Source of the DNA: Alphaproteobacteria bacterium
GTDB taxonomy: Bacteria > Pseudomonadota > Alphaproteobacteria > UBA2966
DNA: 42,837 nucleotides
NCBI GenBank assembly: GCA_018654745.1
Contig: JABILA010000001.1
Location: 1-42,837 of the forward strand
Direction: 5' to 3'
This document shows positions 26,419 to 34,701 of this stretch, piece by piece. Under the pieces are notes generated by a model. The model saw only the letters and a program-made list of their open reading frames with translations. It searched no databases and was not told where the DNA came from. A program made the translations under genes and the position numbers. The first letter of the stretch is position 1. Each line of letters opens with the position of its first letter.

Positions 26419-27213
26419 ATGCATGCGACGATTACACAAAACCATATTGATACATTTCAACGCGACGGTGTCGTCCTCATCAAGGCACTATTTGCCGACT
26501 ATGTGGGTGCAATCCGCAAGGGTATTGAAACAAATATAAATGAGCCAGGCATCTATGCGTCCGAAAATCTGGATGAAGGTGAGGCTGGACGGTTTTTTGA
26601 TGATTATTGCAATTGGAACAGAATTCCAGAGTTCGAACAGACGGTACGAAACTCACCTGCAGCTGAAGTAGCCGCCGACCTGATGAAATCCCGCACATCA
26701 CAAATCTTTCACGATCATGTCCTTGTGAAAGAACCAGGGACATCCAGAATAACGCCCTGGCATCAGGACAGGCCATATTACTTTGTGGAGGGCAAACAGA
26801 CCGTCAGTTTCTGGTCGCCCATGGATTCCGTACGTGAAGCATCCTTACGCTGCGTGGTCGGGTCTCACAAATGGGATAAACCTGTTTTGCCCGTGCGCTG
26901 GCAATCCAACGAAGATTTTTACGCAGGCGAGGATGTCTACATGCCTGTTCCCGATCCGGACATCGAACAGATGCCGATTGTGGAATGGGAAATGGAACCA
27001 GGTGATGCGGTTGCATTTGATTATGGCATTTTACATGGCGCACGGGGCAACAATACGCCACTACGTCGCCGGGCATTTTCGTTACGCTTTGTCGGTGATG
27101 ATGCCAGATATATCGAACGTGCAGGGCCAACATCACCGCCCTTTCCCGGTCATGGAATGAAGGTTGATGACAAATTGCGGGACGACTGGTTCCCAACAAT
27201 TTTCACCCGTTGA
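26419..27213 (+). CDS. Phytanoyl-CoA dioxygenase family (PhyH) Fe(II)/2-oxoglutarate oxygenase
   Basis: The 264-residue protein is a double-stranded beta-helix oxygenase with iron ligands His115 and Asp117 (TPWHQDRPYYF) and distal His206 (YGILHGARGNN). Arginines at 216-218 (PLRRRAFSLRF) probably bind 2-oxoglutarate. Substrates of the family vary widely (hydroxylation, demethylation, halogenation, oxidative decarboxylation). GGAG lies nine bases before the ATG. It is the third gene on the same strand after the methyltransferase and CDGSH fusion, with a 110-base gap, so co-transcription is possible but not certain. It is a candidate tailoring step for whatever the methyltransferase makes. Confidence 0.85.
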   Translation: MHATITQNHIDTFQRDGVVLIKALFADYVGAIRKGIETNINEPGIYASENLDEGEAGRFFDDYCNWNRIPEFEQTVRNSPAAEVAADLMKSRTSQIFHDHVLVKEPGTSRITPWHQDRPYYFVEGKQTVSFWSPMDSVREASLRCVVGSHKWDKPVLPVRWQSNEDFYAGEDVYMPVPDPDIEQMPIVEWEMEPGDAVAFDYGILHGARGNNTPLRRRAFSLRFVGDDARYIERAGPTSPPFPGHGMKVDDKLRDDWFPTIFTR

Positions 27214-27278
27214 TTTGGCAAATGGGTCTATAGAAACCTGAACTACCAAATAGTCCGGGTTGGGTCAGAAGAAACACT

Positions 27279-29237
27279 TCAACCAGCGCCCACCTCAACG
27301 AACCAGGTCTGCATGGTTCCTTTTCCCTTGATATTTATAGGATCACGCTTTTTGAGCGGATATTTATCTCCCAGTCGTTCAGCAAAACCGGAACTGACGT
27401 GGATTTTTCCAACTTTGCCAGTTGTTTCCATTCGGGCGGCGATATTCACGGCGTCACCCCAGACGTCATAATGAAAGCGCCGGACGCCGACAATTCCTGC
27501 AACGACCTCACCGCTATTGATGCCAATGCGAATGTCAATGTTGTGGCGACAGGCAATGTCGAGAATCTTTTTCGCGGCCTCAATCATTTTCACGGGGTGG
27601 TCTGCAAGCGGCTTTGGTACGCCACCAACCACCATGTAGCCATCGCCAATCGTGCGGATTTTTTCGATCCCCGCTGCATCGCAAACGTCGTCAAATTCAC
27701 TGAACAGGGTATTCAGCAAATTGACGGTTTCTGCAGGGTCTTGATTGGCGGACAAGGCTGTGAAACCTGCGACGTCGGCAAACATGATCGAAACATCAGC
27801 ATGGCGGTCGGCAATCAGTTGCCCGGGATTGTCTTTCAGGCGTTCGGCGATGGTTCCGGGTATGGCATTTATCAAGAGATCGTTTGCTTGCCGGTGGGCA
27901 ACTTCCAATTCCTTTTTGGCGCTGTTCAGTTCTCCTTCGGCCCGCTTGCGTTCGGTGATGTCAGTTTGAACGCTAACGGTACCGCTCGCCGTTGAACGCT
28001 CACGGACCTGCAACCATCTGCCATCTTTTAGCTCAATGTCGCGTGTTCCCTTCTTCTCAACCCCTTTGCGATAAGTTATCCAATTCTGTTCATATGTGCC
28101 GTCGTCATCGACAGCGCCACGCTGCACATCCAGTCGAACCAGATCCTCGAACGGAGTGCCAGGTGCGACATCCTCCAGGGCGTAGCCATAAAATTCCCGA
28201 TATTTCGAGTTGCACAGGATCAGGCGCTGGTCGGCGTCGTAGCACACCAGCCCCTCGGTGATGTTTTCGACAATACCCTCAAGCTGAGCTTTCTTTTCCG
28301 CCAGTTCATTTTCGACCCGCTTAAGTTCGGAAATATCTGTAAGTGCAGTTACAGAACCACCGTCCACGGTTTGCGATTGATTGACCATCAGCCACGTTCC
28401 GTCAGAAAAATTTGAAATGTATTGGTTACGGGATTCGCGGTGCATTCGCATTCTGTCTTCAATGTATTCTTCAAGCTCAATATCGGTGCCATCAGCAAAC
28501 CCGAACTTTACGCGTTGCCGCAACAAATCCTCGTACCGAACGCCGGTCCTTAGTTCGGGTCCCACCTTTGTAAAAAGCGCAAATTTTTCGTTGAATATTT
28601 TTAATCGGTCTTCGTTATCGAAATAGGCAAATCCCTCCGCCATAACATCAACCGCGCCAGTTAATGTTCGCTCGGCAGCTATAGCCTTGTTAACAAAATA
28701 TCCAGCAAAGCCGAAAATAACCAATGACGATATCAGGATGTTCGAAAGGGCGAAGATATGTTGTGTCGCGTCACTGACATCCAGGCCGTTGGACGAAAAA
28801 TCGTTATCGAAAAAGAATGTGATAAGAATGTTCACGCAATAAAGCCCGAACCAGACCACAGCCTGTCTGATCGGCAGAAAAATCAGGGCGACAATAGGTC
28901 CACAAAGCGCCCAGACCAGGACAAACCCTGACTCAAATACACCGCCAATGCTCCATTGAACGAAAAACGTAATGTAGATGATGCAAACGATCTGGGAATA
29001 AATCGCGTAGCGGATATTCTTGCTGATATGCGAAACCAGTAGCGAAGACGAGACAATCGCCGCGAACAAAATGGGCAAGGTTGTTGTCAGCCCCAAGCCG
29101 AACACCAGGAAATACATCAGCGCCCAGACGCAACCAGCCATGACACAGGAACCGGATACCAACAGGATCGCTGCTTTCTCCAGACGCACTTCGTCAGTGT
29201 CATCTGGATCGTAAGCAAATTTCGACAATGAATTCAT
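27279..29237 (-). CDS. Membrane PAS-adenylate cyclase
   Basis: The 652-residue protein has about six transmembrane helices (25-185), two PAS_7-like domains (about 190-305 and 318-430), a coiled coil (430-455) and a class III cyclase domain (476-650). Metal ligands are Asp488 and Asp532, the adenine-selecting pair is Lys526 and Asp591 (EKIRTIGDGYM, HYDVWGDAVN), and Asn598 and Arg602 are present, so it should be active on ATP. The frame stays open 46 codons further upstream (to 29375), but that part runs through a decayed cyclase gene. The ATG at 29237 has a GGGTGGGA site in front and starts the real protein. Confidence 0.87.
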   Translation of the reverse strand: MNSLSKFAYDPDDTDEVRLEKAAILLVSGSCVMAGCVWALMYFLVFGLGLTTTLPILFAAIVSSSLLVSHISKNIRYAIYSQIVCIIYITFFVQWSIGGVFESGFVLVWALCGPIVALIFLPIRQAVVWFGLYCVNILITFFFDNDFSSNGLDVSDATQHIFALSNILISSLVIFGFAGYFVNKAIAAERTLTGAVDVMAEGFAYFDNEDRLKIFNEKFALFTKVGPELRTGVRYEDLLRQRVKFGFADGTDIELEEYIEDRMRMHRESRNQYISNFSDGTWLMVNQSQTVDGGSVTALTDISELKRVENELAEKKAQLEGIVENITEGLVCYDADQRLILCNSKYREFYGYALEDVAPGTPFEDLVRLDVQRGAVDDDGTYEQNWITYRKGVEKKGTRDIELKDGRWLQVRERSTASGTVSVQTDITERKRAEGELNSAKKELEVAHRQANDLLINAIPGTIAERLKDNPGQLIADRHADVSIMFADVAGFTALSANQDPAETVNLLNTLFSEFDDVCDAAGIEKIRTIGDGYMVVGGVPKPLADHPVKMIEAAKKILDIACRHNIDIRIGINSGEVVAGIVGVRRFHYDVWGDAVNIAARMETTGKVGKIHVSSGFAERLGDKYPLKKRDPINIKGKGTMQTWFVEVGAG

Positions 29238-29296
29238 TCCCACCCCCCAGGATGCCTTGCCATCAAACGCCTCGGCCATTGTGCTTAATGGATGTA

Positions 29297-29544
29297 TCAG
29301 TTCTCCAGCCCTTTTTGCATGGCAAGGGCACAGGGGACCGCGTCCTGAACGGATGCAAACTCGGCCAAAAAACATCCCCTGTCAGTTTGACAATACGTCC
29401 TGAAAATTCGGCGACCCGAGGTTCAATAACTTCGGCACGCACAGCTTTCCGTGCAGCGACCGTCGCATCCGTGTCCTGTTCGACCAGACGCGTATAACCT
29501 GCAATGTCGGCAATAAGAACTGCCGCCAACCTTCGGTTTTCCAT
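29297..29544 (-). pseudogene. Frameshifted, truncated adenylate cyclase remnant
   Basis: From an ATG at 29544 the frame reads ENRRLAAVLIADIAGYTRL and GRIVKLTGD, nearly the same as the start of the cyclase at 4678. After GD one base is missing near 29371: restoring it gives GDGFLAEFASVQDAV and QKGLEN, then TGA at 29297-29299. All later cyclase, TolB and TPR parts are absent. The remnant is 82-83 codons long and lies directly upstream of an intact cyclase of another type. Both a deletion and a frameshift are visible, so it cannot be functional as a cyclase. Confidence 0.85.
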
Positions 29545-29902
29545 GCTTTTCACCACCGCCCCACCCAATCGTCAGACTGAGATTAGCGGAAATAACCTGG
29601 TCTCACCATAGGATGAAGTATCAGGTGGCGCATCAAACTGAAGCGGAGTCACAAATTGGCGAAATCGGGGCCAAATGGTCAGAAGATGACTTGTCAGATC
29701 AACTATGACCGCGCTCTAAGCGTAAACAAATCAACTTCTGGATAATAGGTTGTATCTGGTGCGTCAAAATGAGTTTTCTCTGGAATGATTGACAATAACA
29801 GGGACTGTTCGGCATGTAGTATTCAAGGAAACAATGATGCCGACGCTGACCTCAACATTTCAGAGGGTAACCAGGTGGAGCCTGTTTAAGGTAAGGGGAA
29901 AT
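29545..29902. other. 358-base gap; no gene seen
   Basis: The region lies between the cyclase remnant and the oxidoreductase and presumably holds divergent promoters. From 29789 the frame of the oxidoreductase is already open, but the first 38 codons are not conserved-looking, so they are left out. No palindrome or RNA structure stood out. Confidence 0.35.
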
Positions 29903-30880
29903 ATGCGCGCAGTTCTGGTTGAACAATATGACTCGATCGAAAACATCCAGATCAAGGAAGTTCAGACACCTGTCCCTGGTGCTGGTCAGGTGCTGGTCAA
30001 GGTAAAAGCGGCCAGCGTCGGGTTTGTCGAGGGGCTCAAGGTTCGGGGTCTCTATCAGACGAAAGATCCCCTGCCCTTCACGCCCGGCATGGAGTTTTCC
30101 GGCGTGATTGAGGCCATCTCAGATGATGTCGAGGGCTTGGTGCCAGGGACGCAGGTGATGGGTACCGCTGGCAATGGCGCGCTGGCCGAATATGTAGTGG
30201 CCAATGCCTCCAGTGTGTATCCAATGCCGGATGGCCTGACATCGGAGATCGGGGCATCCTTCTACGTCAACTATCTGACAGCGCTTTATGCGCTGTCAGG
30301 ACGCGCATGGCTGAAGCCCGGTGAGCGACTTCTGGTCCTGGGGGCCACTGGCGGCACCGGCATCGCGGCAATCCAGGTTGGCAAACTGATGGGGGCCGAA
30401 GTTATCGCGGCGGCGTCGACCCAGGAAAAGCGGGATGCCGCAATAAGGATCGGTGCTGACGCTACGGTCGATTACACACAGCACGATTGGCGCGATGCCC
30501 TGAAGGAGGCAACAGCAGGTAAGGGACCGGATGTCATCTTCGATCCGGTTGGCGGAGCAATAGCCGATCAGGCGTTCCGCTCAATCGCCTGGAATGGGCG
30601 TTATATTGTCGTTGGCTTCGCGTCAGGTGAGATCCCCGCGCTGAAGTTCAACTTGCCGCTTCTGAAGGGTGGGATTCTTGTTGGGGTTGATGCTGCGCAG
30701 ATCGAAAAACGAGAACCGGAAATCTATCGCCAGGTCATGGATCAACTGTTGAACTGGCTGGAATCCGGTGCCCTGAAACCAGCCGTTGGTGAGGTGTTCG
30801 ACTTCGAGAATTTCCACGAGGCCTTCCGCCGGATGCAAGCCCGCACCGCCATCGGAAAAATGGTTATCCGGATCAGCTGA
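29903..30880 (+). CDS. NADPH:quinone oxidoreductase-type MDR protein
   Basis: The 325-residue zinc-free medium-chain dehydrogenase/reductase begins MRAVLVEQYDS with a GroES-like domain (1-120, PGMEFSGVIEAI) and a Rossmann domain with GATGGTGIAAIQ (about 148-159). It contains VIFDPVGG and ends MQARTAIGKMVIRI, all typical of quinone oxidoreductase/zeta-crystallin-like proteins that reduce quinones or enones with NADPH. AAGGGGAA lies just before the chosen ATG; the frame is open upstream to 29789 but family proteins start here. It is convergent with the next kinase gene (24 bases). Confidence 0.88.
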   Translation: MRAVLVEQYDSIENIQIKEVQTPVPGAGQVLVKVKAASVGFVEGLKVRGLYQTKDPLPFTPGMEFSGVIEAISDDVEGLVPGTQVMGTAGNGALAEYVVANASSVYPMPDGLTSEIGASFYVNYLTALYALSGRAWLKPGERLLVLGATGGTGIAAIQVGKLMGAEVIAAASTQEKRDAAIRIGADATVDYTQHDWRDALKEATAGKGPDVIFDPVGGAIADQAFRSIAWNGRYIVVGFASGEIPALKFNLPLLKGGILVGVDAAQIEKREPEIYRQVMDQLLNWLESGALKPAVGEVFDFENFHEAFRRMQARTAIGKMVIRIS

Positions 30881-30904
30881 GCCAGGGACACCGTATGTTG
30901 TGGG

Positions 30905-32668
30905 TCACGGGTGCTTGCCTGGAATCGTGAAAAGAAATTCGGAGCCTCCATCTTCACTGCTTTCAATCCAGAGCTTCCCGCCGTTTCGTTCAACCATCTC
31001 CTTACAAAGGGGCAGCCCCAAGCCGGTTCCCCGCTCGCCACTCGTTCCTATGGTTGGTGTTTTTTGATCCAGACCGAATATCGTATCAATGCGATCCTGA
31101 GCGATTCCAACGCCAGTGTCACTGACCGTTACCCGCGTTCCTCCATCCTGTTTATGCGTTGATATCTTGATTTTTCCGCCAGCGGGCGTGAACTTTATCG
31201 CGTTTGATATCAAATTCCGCATGACTGTTTCGATCATATTGGGATCTGCATAGGCAGCACCTGTATCGACCGCATTGATAATCTGGATGTCTTTTTCGAG
31301 AGCAATTGGATTAAAAATATGAATGTTTTTATCGACAACATCTTGCAGTGAAATGTCCTCAGGCTCGAAGCTCACTCCCTCGATTTGCAGGCGTGCCCAA
31401 TCGAGCAAATTTCGCAACAGACTGAATACTCTCTCCCCGGTGTCATTAACTTTCTTCGCCAGGTCGATCAGCTCCGCCTTACTGTATCGATCCGCTCCAT
31501 CCGACATCATCTGGGTTCCGAGGAGCAAAGAACTGAACGGTGATATCAGGTCGTGTGAAATGATAGAAAAGAACTTGTCCTTCACCTCTGACTCATACTT
31601 TAGCTGCTTGTTGAGGTTCGCCTCATGCTCGGCAAGCCCGGCCATCTCAATGGCTTTCTGTTCCAACCGCGCATAGAACCGGTTGACGGCATAGAGTACA
31701 ATTACAAGTGTGAGGGAGATGGCGACAAGACCCACGAAAAAATTTGTGATCAGGCTTTGGCGAATACCAACAAGGGCACTCGCTTCTTCCTGTTCGATAA
31801 TAACCCACCAATTCAATTCCGGTATGTGACGAGCGCTTGCCAGCATTGTTTCGTTGTTTCGCTCATACTCAAAAAAACTATGGTCGGCCGCCAGCAACTT
31901 GTCTGCGATACCGGATGTGCCTTCTGCAATTCGGATGTTGTCTTCCGAGATAGAGCCACCGTCAGACCGCGCCATGATCTTGCCCGTTTTGTCGACAAAA
32001 TAGACGTGGCGTGAGAAGTTTTCCTTATAACGCTCAACCACTTTGGCAAGGGCGTCAAAGGCGATACCGACCCCTGTTGTCGCCAGATAATTGCCATCGT
32101 AATCGAACACTTTGTGATTGATGAAAATCGTCAGGGCGTTTTCCTGCTCAGCGTTTCGGTCGACATTGATTTCGTGTTCGTCTGCCATTTTGCGGACACG
32201 GAAATACCATGCATCCTTCGGGTCATCTTCGGCAACGATTTGCGAAATTCCCGTAAAGTGGTAATACCGCCGGGTTTTGTCCGAGACCAGGAAGGTAGTG
32301 AACATGCCATGTTGCTTGCGAACTTCATTTAGAAACCGGGTCATTCTGCCGGGATCATTTTCTCCATCCAGCAGCCAGTCCCTGACAAAAGTATCGTCAG
32401 CCATCATCGATGCAACGAACACCGGCCGCAGCAGATCACTTTGAATTTCCGAATAAATGTTGTCGCTCGTCAGCGGAAGTTCATTGCCGATGAGGGCTTC
32501 CCGTAAACTTCCCTTCGACACTTGATAGCTAACAACACTGCTGGTTACGAAACCTGCAATCAATATGAGTGCGATAAGTGTGATGAGATTGCCGCGAACC
32601 GACGACGCAACCTGCCATTTCGCCATGACTGTTTTTCTCTTATCAGGATCAGTTTGAAGTAGATCCAT
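30905..32668 (-). CDS. Histidine kinase with periplasmic Cache-type sensor
   Basis: The 587-residue inner-membrane kinase has a first transmembrane helix (about 27-49), a large periplasmic region (50-300) with DDPKDAWYFRVRK, VFDYDGNYLATTGVGI and VDKTGKIMARSD typical of dCache sensors, and a second helix (about 305-327). A linker leads to HisKA with SHDLISPFSSLLL and HATPase_c with NLISNAIKFT, DTGVGI and GTGLGL. Starts at TTG 32683, ATG 32668 and ATG 32626 are all possible; ATG 32668 is given. Cache domains bind small ligands such as carboxylates or amino acids. No response regulator is adjacent. The kinase core is similar to that of the 1623-3008 protein. Confidence 0.85.
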   Translation of the reverse strand: MDLLQTDPDKRKTVMAKWQVASSVRGNLITLIALILIAGFVTSSVVSYQVSKGSLREALIGNELPLTSDNIYSEIQSDLLRPVFVASMMADDTFVRDWLLDGENDPGRMTRFLNEVRKQHGMFTTFLVSDKTRRYYHFTGISQIVAEDDPKDAWYFRVRKMADEHEINVDRNAEQENALTIFINHKVFDYDGNYLATTGVGIAFDALAKVVERYKENFSRHVYFVDKTGKIMARSDGGSISEDNIRIAEGTSGIADKLLAADHSFFEYERNNETMLASARHIPELNWWVIIEQEEASALVGIRQSLITNFFVGLVAISLTLVIVLYAVNRFYARLEQKAIEMAGLAEHEANLNKQLKYESEVKDKFFSIISHDLISPFSSLLLGTQMMSDGADRYSKAELIDLAKKVNDTGERVFSLLRNLLDWARLQIEGVSFEPEDISLQDVVDKNIHIFNPIALEKDIQIINAVDTGAAYADPNMIETVMRNLISNAIKFTPAGGKIKISTHKQDGGTRVTVSDTGVGIAQDRIDTIFGLDQKTPTIGTSGERGTGLGLPLCKEMVERNGGKLWIESSEDGGSEFLFTIPGKHP

Positions 32669-32807
32669 ATATGCAACTCTCAAATAGTATTTTGCAACCT
32701 GATATAGATGTCAGCGCCGTTTCCCCATCGTAGTTTGATCATCGCGCCCCGGAAAATTGACATGAAGTAACGTCATAATTGAAGCCTGCAAAGGGTTTTG
32801 GAACACC

Positions 32808-33818
32808 CTACATCCAGCCTCTTTCCTTGTAGTAGCGCACGGCACCTTCGTGCAGGGGAGCAGACAAACCGTTTTTGATCATGTCTTTCGGTTTCAGGTG
32901 GGCAAAGGCCGGATTGAGGCTACGAAAGTATTCGATGTTTCCCATAACCGCCCGAACAACTTCGTAAACAACATCAGCAGAAACATCCGAGCTGGTGACA
33001 ACTGTCGCCATTACACCGAATGTAGTGACATTGGTATCAGTCGTCTTGTACGTGCCCTTGGGGATCGTGGCCCAGGAGAAATAGGGATGTTCTTTTGTGA
33101 CCAGGGATTTGGCGAGGTCATTATCGAAATTGACGATTTTGGCACCGCACTTTTTTGCCACGGATGATACGCCGGCGTTTGGTACACCCACCGTATAGAC
33201 ATAGGCGTCGATCTCGCCCTTGCAAAGCGATCTGGATTGTTCGGTAGAGGTTAGTTCGGAAACCTTGCTGAAGCTCTTCAGGGACATCCCGTCCTTTTTC
33301 ATCAAATAAGCCATGGTCCCGCGCTGGCCCGAACCAGGATTGCCAATATTGATGCGCTTTCCCTTCAGGTCTTCCCAGCCCTTTATGCCTGATTTGGCTG
33401 AGACAATGATTTGCAGGGGCTCGGGATGAACGGAAAATACGGCCCGGAGTTTGGATTGTTTCCTTCCAGCCCACAGATTGCGACCGTTGGCGGCATGAAA
33501 CTGCCAATCTGACTGGGCCAAACCAAAATCATAATTGTTGGTCATGACCTGGGCGATATTGTGAACAGAACCGGGAGTCGCTGGCGCAGCGCACCGGTTT
33601 CCGCGTTTACGGGTTTTCTTGCGAGTTTCGGCGGCCTCCTTGTGCACCAGGCGGCAAATGGCATTTCCAGCGGCAAAATAGACGCCCGAAGCTCCGCCGG
33701 TACCAATGGATATGTATCTTGATTTTGCCACGGCCTGTTGCCCGGAAGCCATAGCAAGGCAGAACACCGAGGCAATTGTCAGGGCAGTTACTATCGCGCT
33801 GGGTTTTTGTCTTTTCAC
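32808..33818 (-). CDS. TAXI-family TRAP solute receptor, orphan
   Basis: The 336-residue periplasmic protein has a signal peptide (about 1-31, ending QQAVA) followed by SRYISIGTGGASGVYFAAGNAICRLV, the hallmark start of TAXI receptors. It also has NIGNPGSGQRGTM and SLCKGEIDAYVYTVGVPN. TAXI receptors work with a fused 4TM/12TM membrane subunit, but none is present here; the DctQM proteins at 37877-39739 belong to the DctP type. It may use a permease encoded elsewhere. The start codon is GTG behind GGAGGGA. Confidence 0.88.
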   Translation of the reverse strand: MKRQKPSAIVTALTIASVFCLAMASGQQAVAKSRYISIGTGGASGVYFAAGNAICRLVHKEAAETRKKTRKRGNRCAAPATPGSVHNIAQVMTNNYDFGLAQSDWQFHAANGRNLWAGRKQSKLRAVFSVHPEPLQIIVSAKSGIKGWEDLKGKRINIGNPGSGQRGTMAYLMKKDGMSLKSFSKVSELTSTEQSRSLCKGEIDAYVYTVGVPNAGVSSVAKKCGAKIVNFDNDLAKSLVTKEHPYFSWATIPKGTYKTTDTNVTTFGVMATVVTSSDVSADVVYEVVRAVMGNIEYFRSLNPAFAHLKPKDMIKNGLSAPLHEGAVRYYKERGWM

Positions 33819-33891
33819 CGTTCCCTCCGTCAGGCGGTATTCAACATCTCTCAGATCATCAGGCTTCGTCAGGGCATTCTACCGGCATATT

Positions 33892-33919
33892 CAATGCCAG
33901 CCGGGCAATGCCAGCCGGG
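33892..33919. repeat. 14-base tandem duplication
   Basis: CAATGCCAGCCGGG occurs twice in direct succession (33892-33905 and 33906-33919), between the TAXI receptor start and the Sel1 protein stop. It looks like a recent slippage duplication. Confidence 0.8.
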
Positions 33920-33923
33920 GTTT

Positions 33924-34544
33924 CTATTCTTTCTTCCTTTTCTGGCGCAAAAGAAGATAATCCCGCGACCACTCCCTGGCAAAATCCTCGGCCATACTGA
34001 TTTCATCGTCTGAAAGGCTTTCCTTCAATTTGTCTCGCGCCTCGGCTGATTTTCGTCTGAGCTTGCCCTTGGAAGTCTTGGCCGTAACAATGTACCAGGT
34101 CATCGCTTCGACCAGGTCCCGCTCGGTACCACGACCGTCCTCCAGGTGCGAAGCCAGCGAATACTGAGCATAGGAATGACCGCTTTCAGCCGCCTGCATA
34201 TAAAGATTTACAGCCGCTGTTGCATTTTTTGGCAGGCCGCCGCGACCCTTTTCATAGAATAGCGCGAGACTGTACTGAGCCTTGGCCAAGCCGCTGTCGG
34301 CAGCATCCTGGTACCATTTCAGAGACAGTAACTGGTCCTTTTTGACACCAAGTCCCTTGCGATACATGATGGCAAGATTGTATTTGGCCAGGGCATGGCC
34401 TTCCTCGGCAAGACTTGACCACTCGGCCATTGCCGTCGCGTAATCCTTCTTCTTGAAGGCGGAAAGGCCTTCCTTAAACCCTGCATTTGCCGGATACGCA
34501 AAGACAGTCAGGGCCAAAAAACCAACCGCAAACCAAAATCTCAT
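33924..34544 (-). CDS. Exported Sel1-repeat protein
   Basis: The 206-residue protein has a signal peptide (1-21, ending YPANA). Three to four Sel1-like repeats of about 36 residues follow (ALAKYNLAIMYRKGLGV, AKAQYSLALFYEKGRGG, SYAQYSLASHLEDGRGT), then a charged helical tail. Sel1 proteins are periplasmic or membrane-associated scaffolds for protein-protein contacts; the partner is unknown. AGGGGAA precedes the ATG by six bases. The gene sits upstream of the TAXI receptor gene on the same strand, with 105 bases between them. Confidence 0.85.
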   Translation of the reverse strand: MRFWFAVGFLALTVFAYPANAGFKEGLSAFKKKDYATAMAEWSSLAEEGHALAKYNLAIMYRKGLGVKKDQLLSLKWYQDAADSGLAKAQYSLALFYEKGRGGLPKNATAAVNLYMQAAESGHSYAQYSLASHLEDGRGTERDLVEAMTWYIVTAKTSKGKLRRKSAEARDKLKESLSDDEISMAEDFAREWSRDYLLLRQKRKKE

Positions 34545-34605
34545 TTCGGTTCCCCTGAGTTTTTACTACTGAACTATACATTATGGATAGATGAGGAGCA
34601 TGGAC

Positions 34606-34674
34606 ATGGCAACAAGAAAGCAAACCTGTTCACCGAAAAACTACCGCAGGTTTTATATTCGCCCGAAGAAATAG
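34606..34674 (+). CDS. Possible small basic protein (22 residues)
   Basis: A short ORF starting MATRKQTCSPKNYRRF lies in the gap between two minus-strand genes. GAGGAG is seven bases upstream of its ATG, a strong ribosome-binding site for a gene-free gap. The product is rich in Lys and Arg. Nothing else supports it, and its other-strand neighbours give no context. Confidence 0.2.
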   Translation: MATRKQTCSPKNYRRFYIRPKK

Positions 34675-34701
34675 AGCCGGGCAACAGAAACTCATCCACC
34701 A

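Noticed and set aside
29238..29375. 46-codon N-terminal extension of the PAS-cyclase
   Set aside because: It is an out-of-frame reading of the decayed cyclase; the real start with a ribosome-binding site is at 29237.
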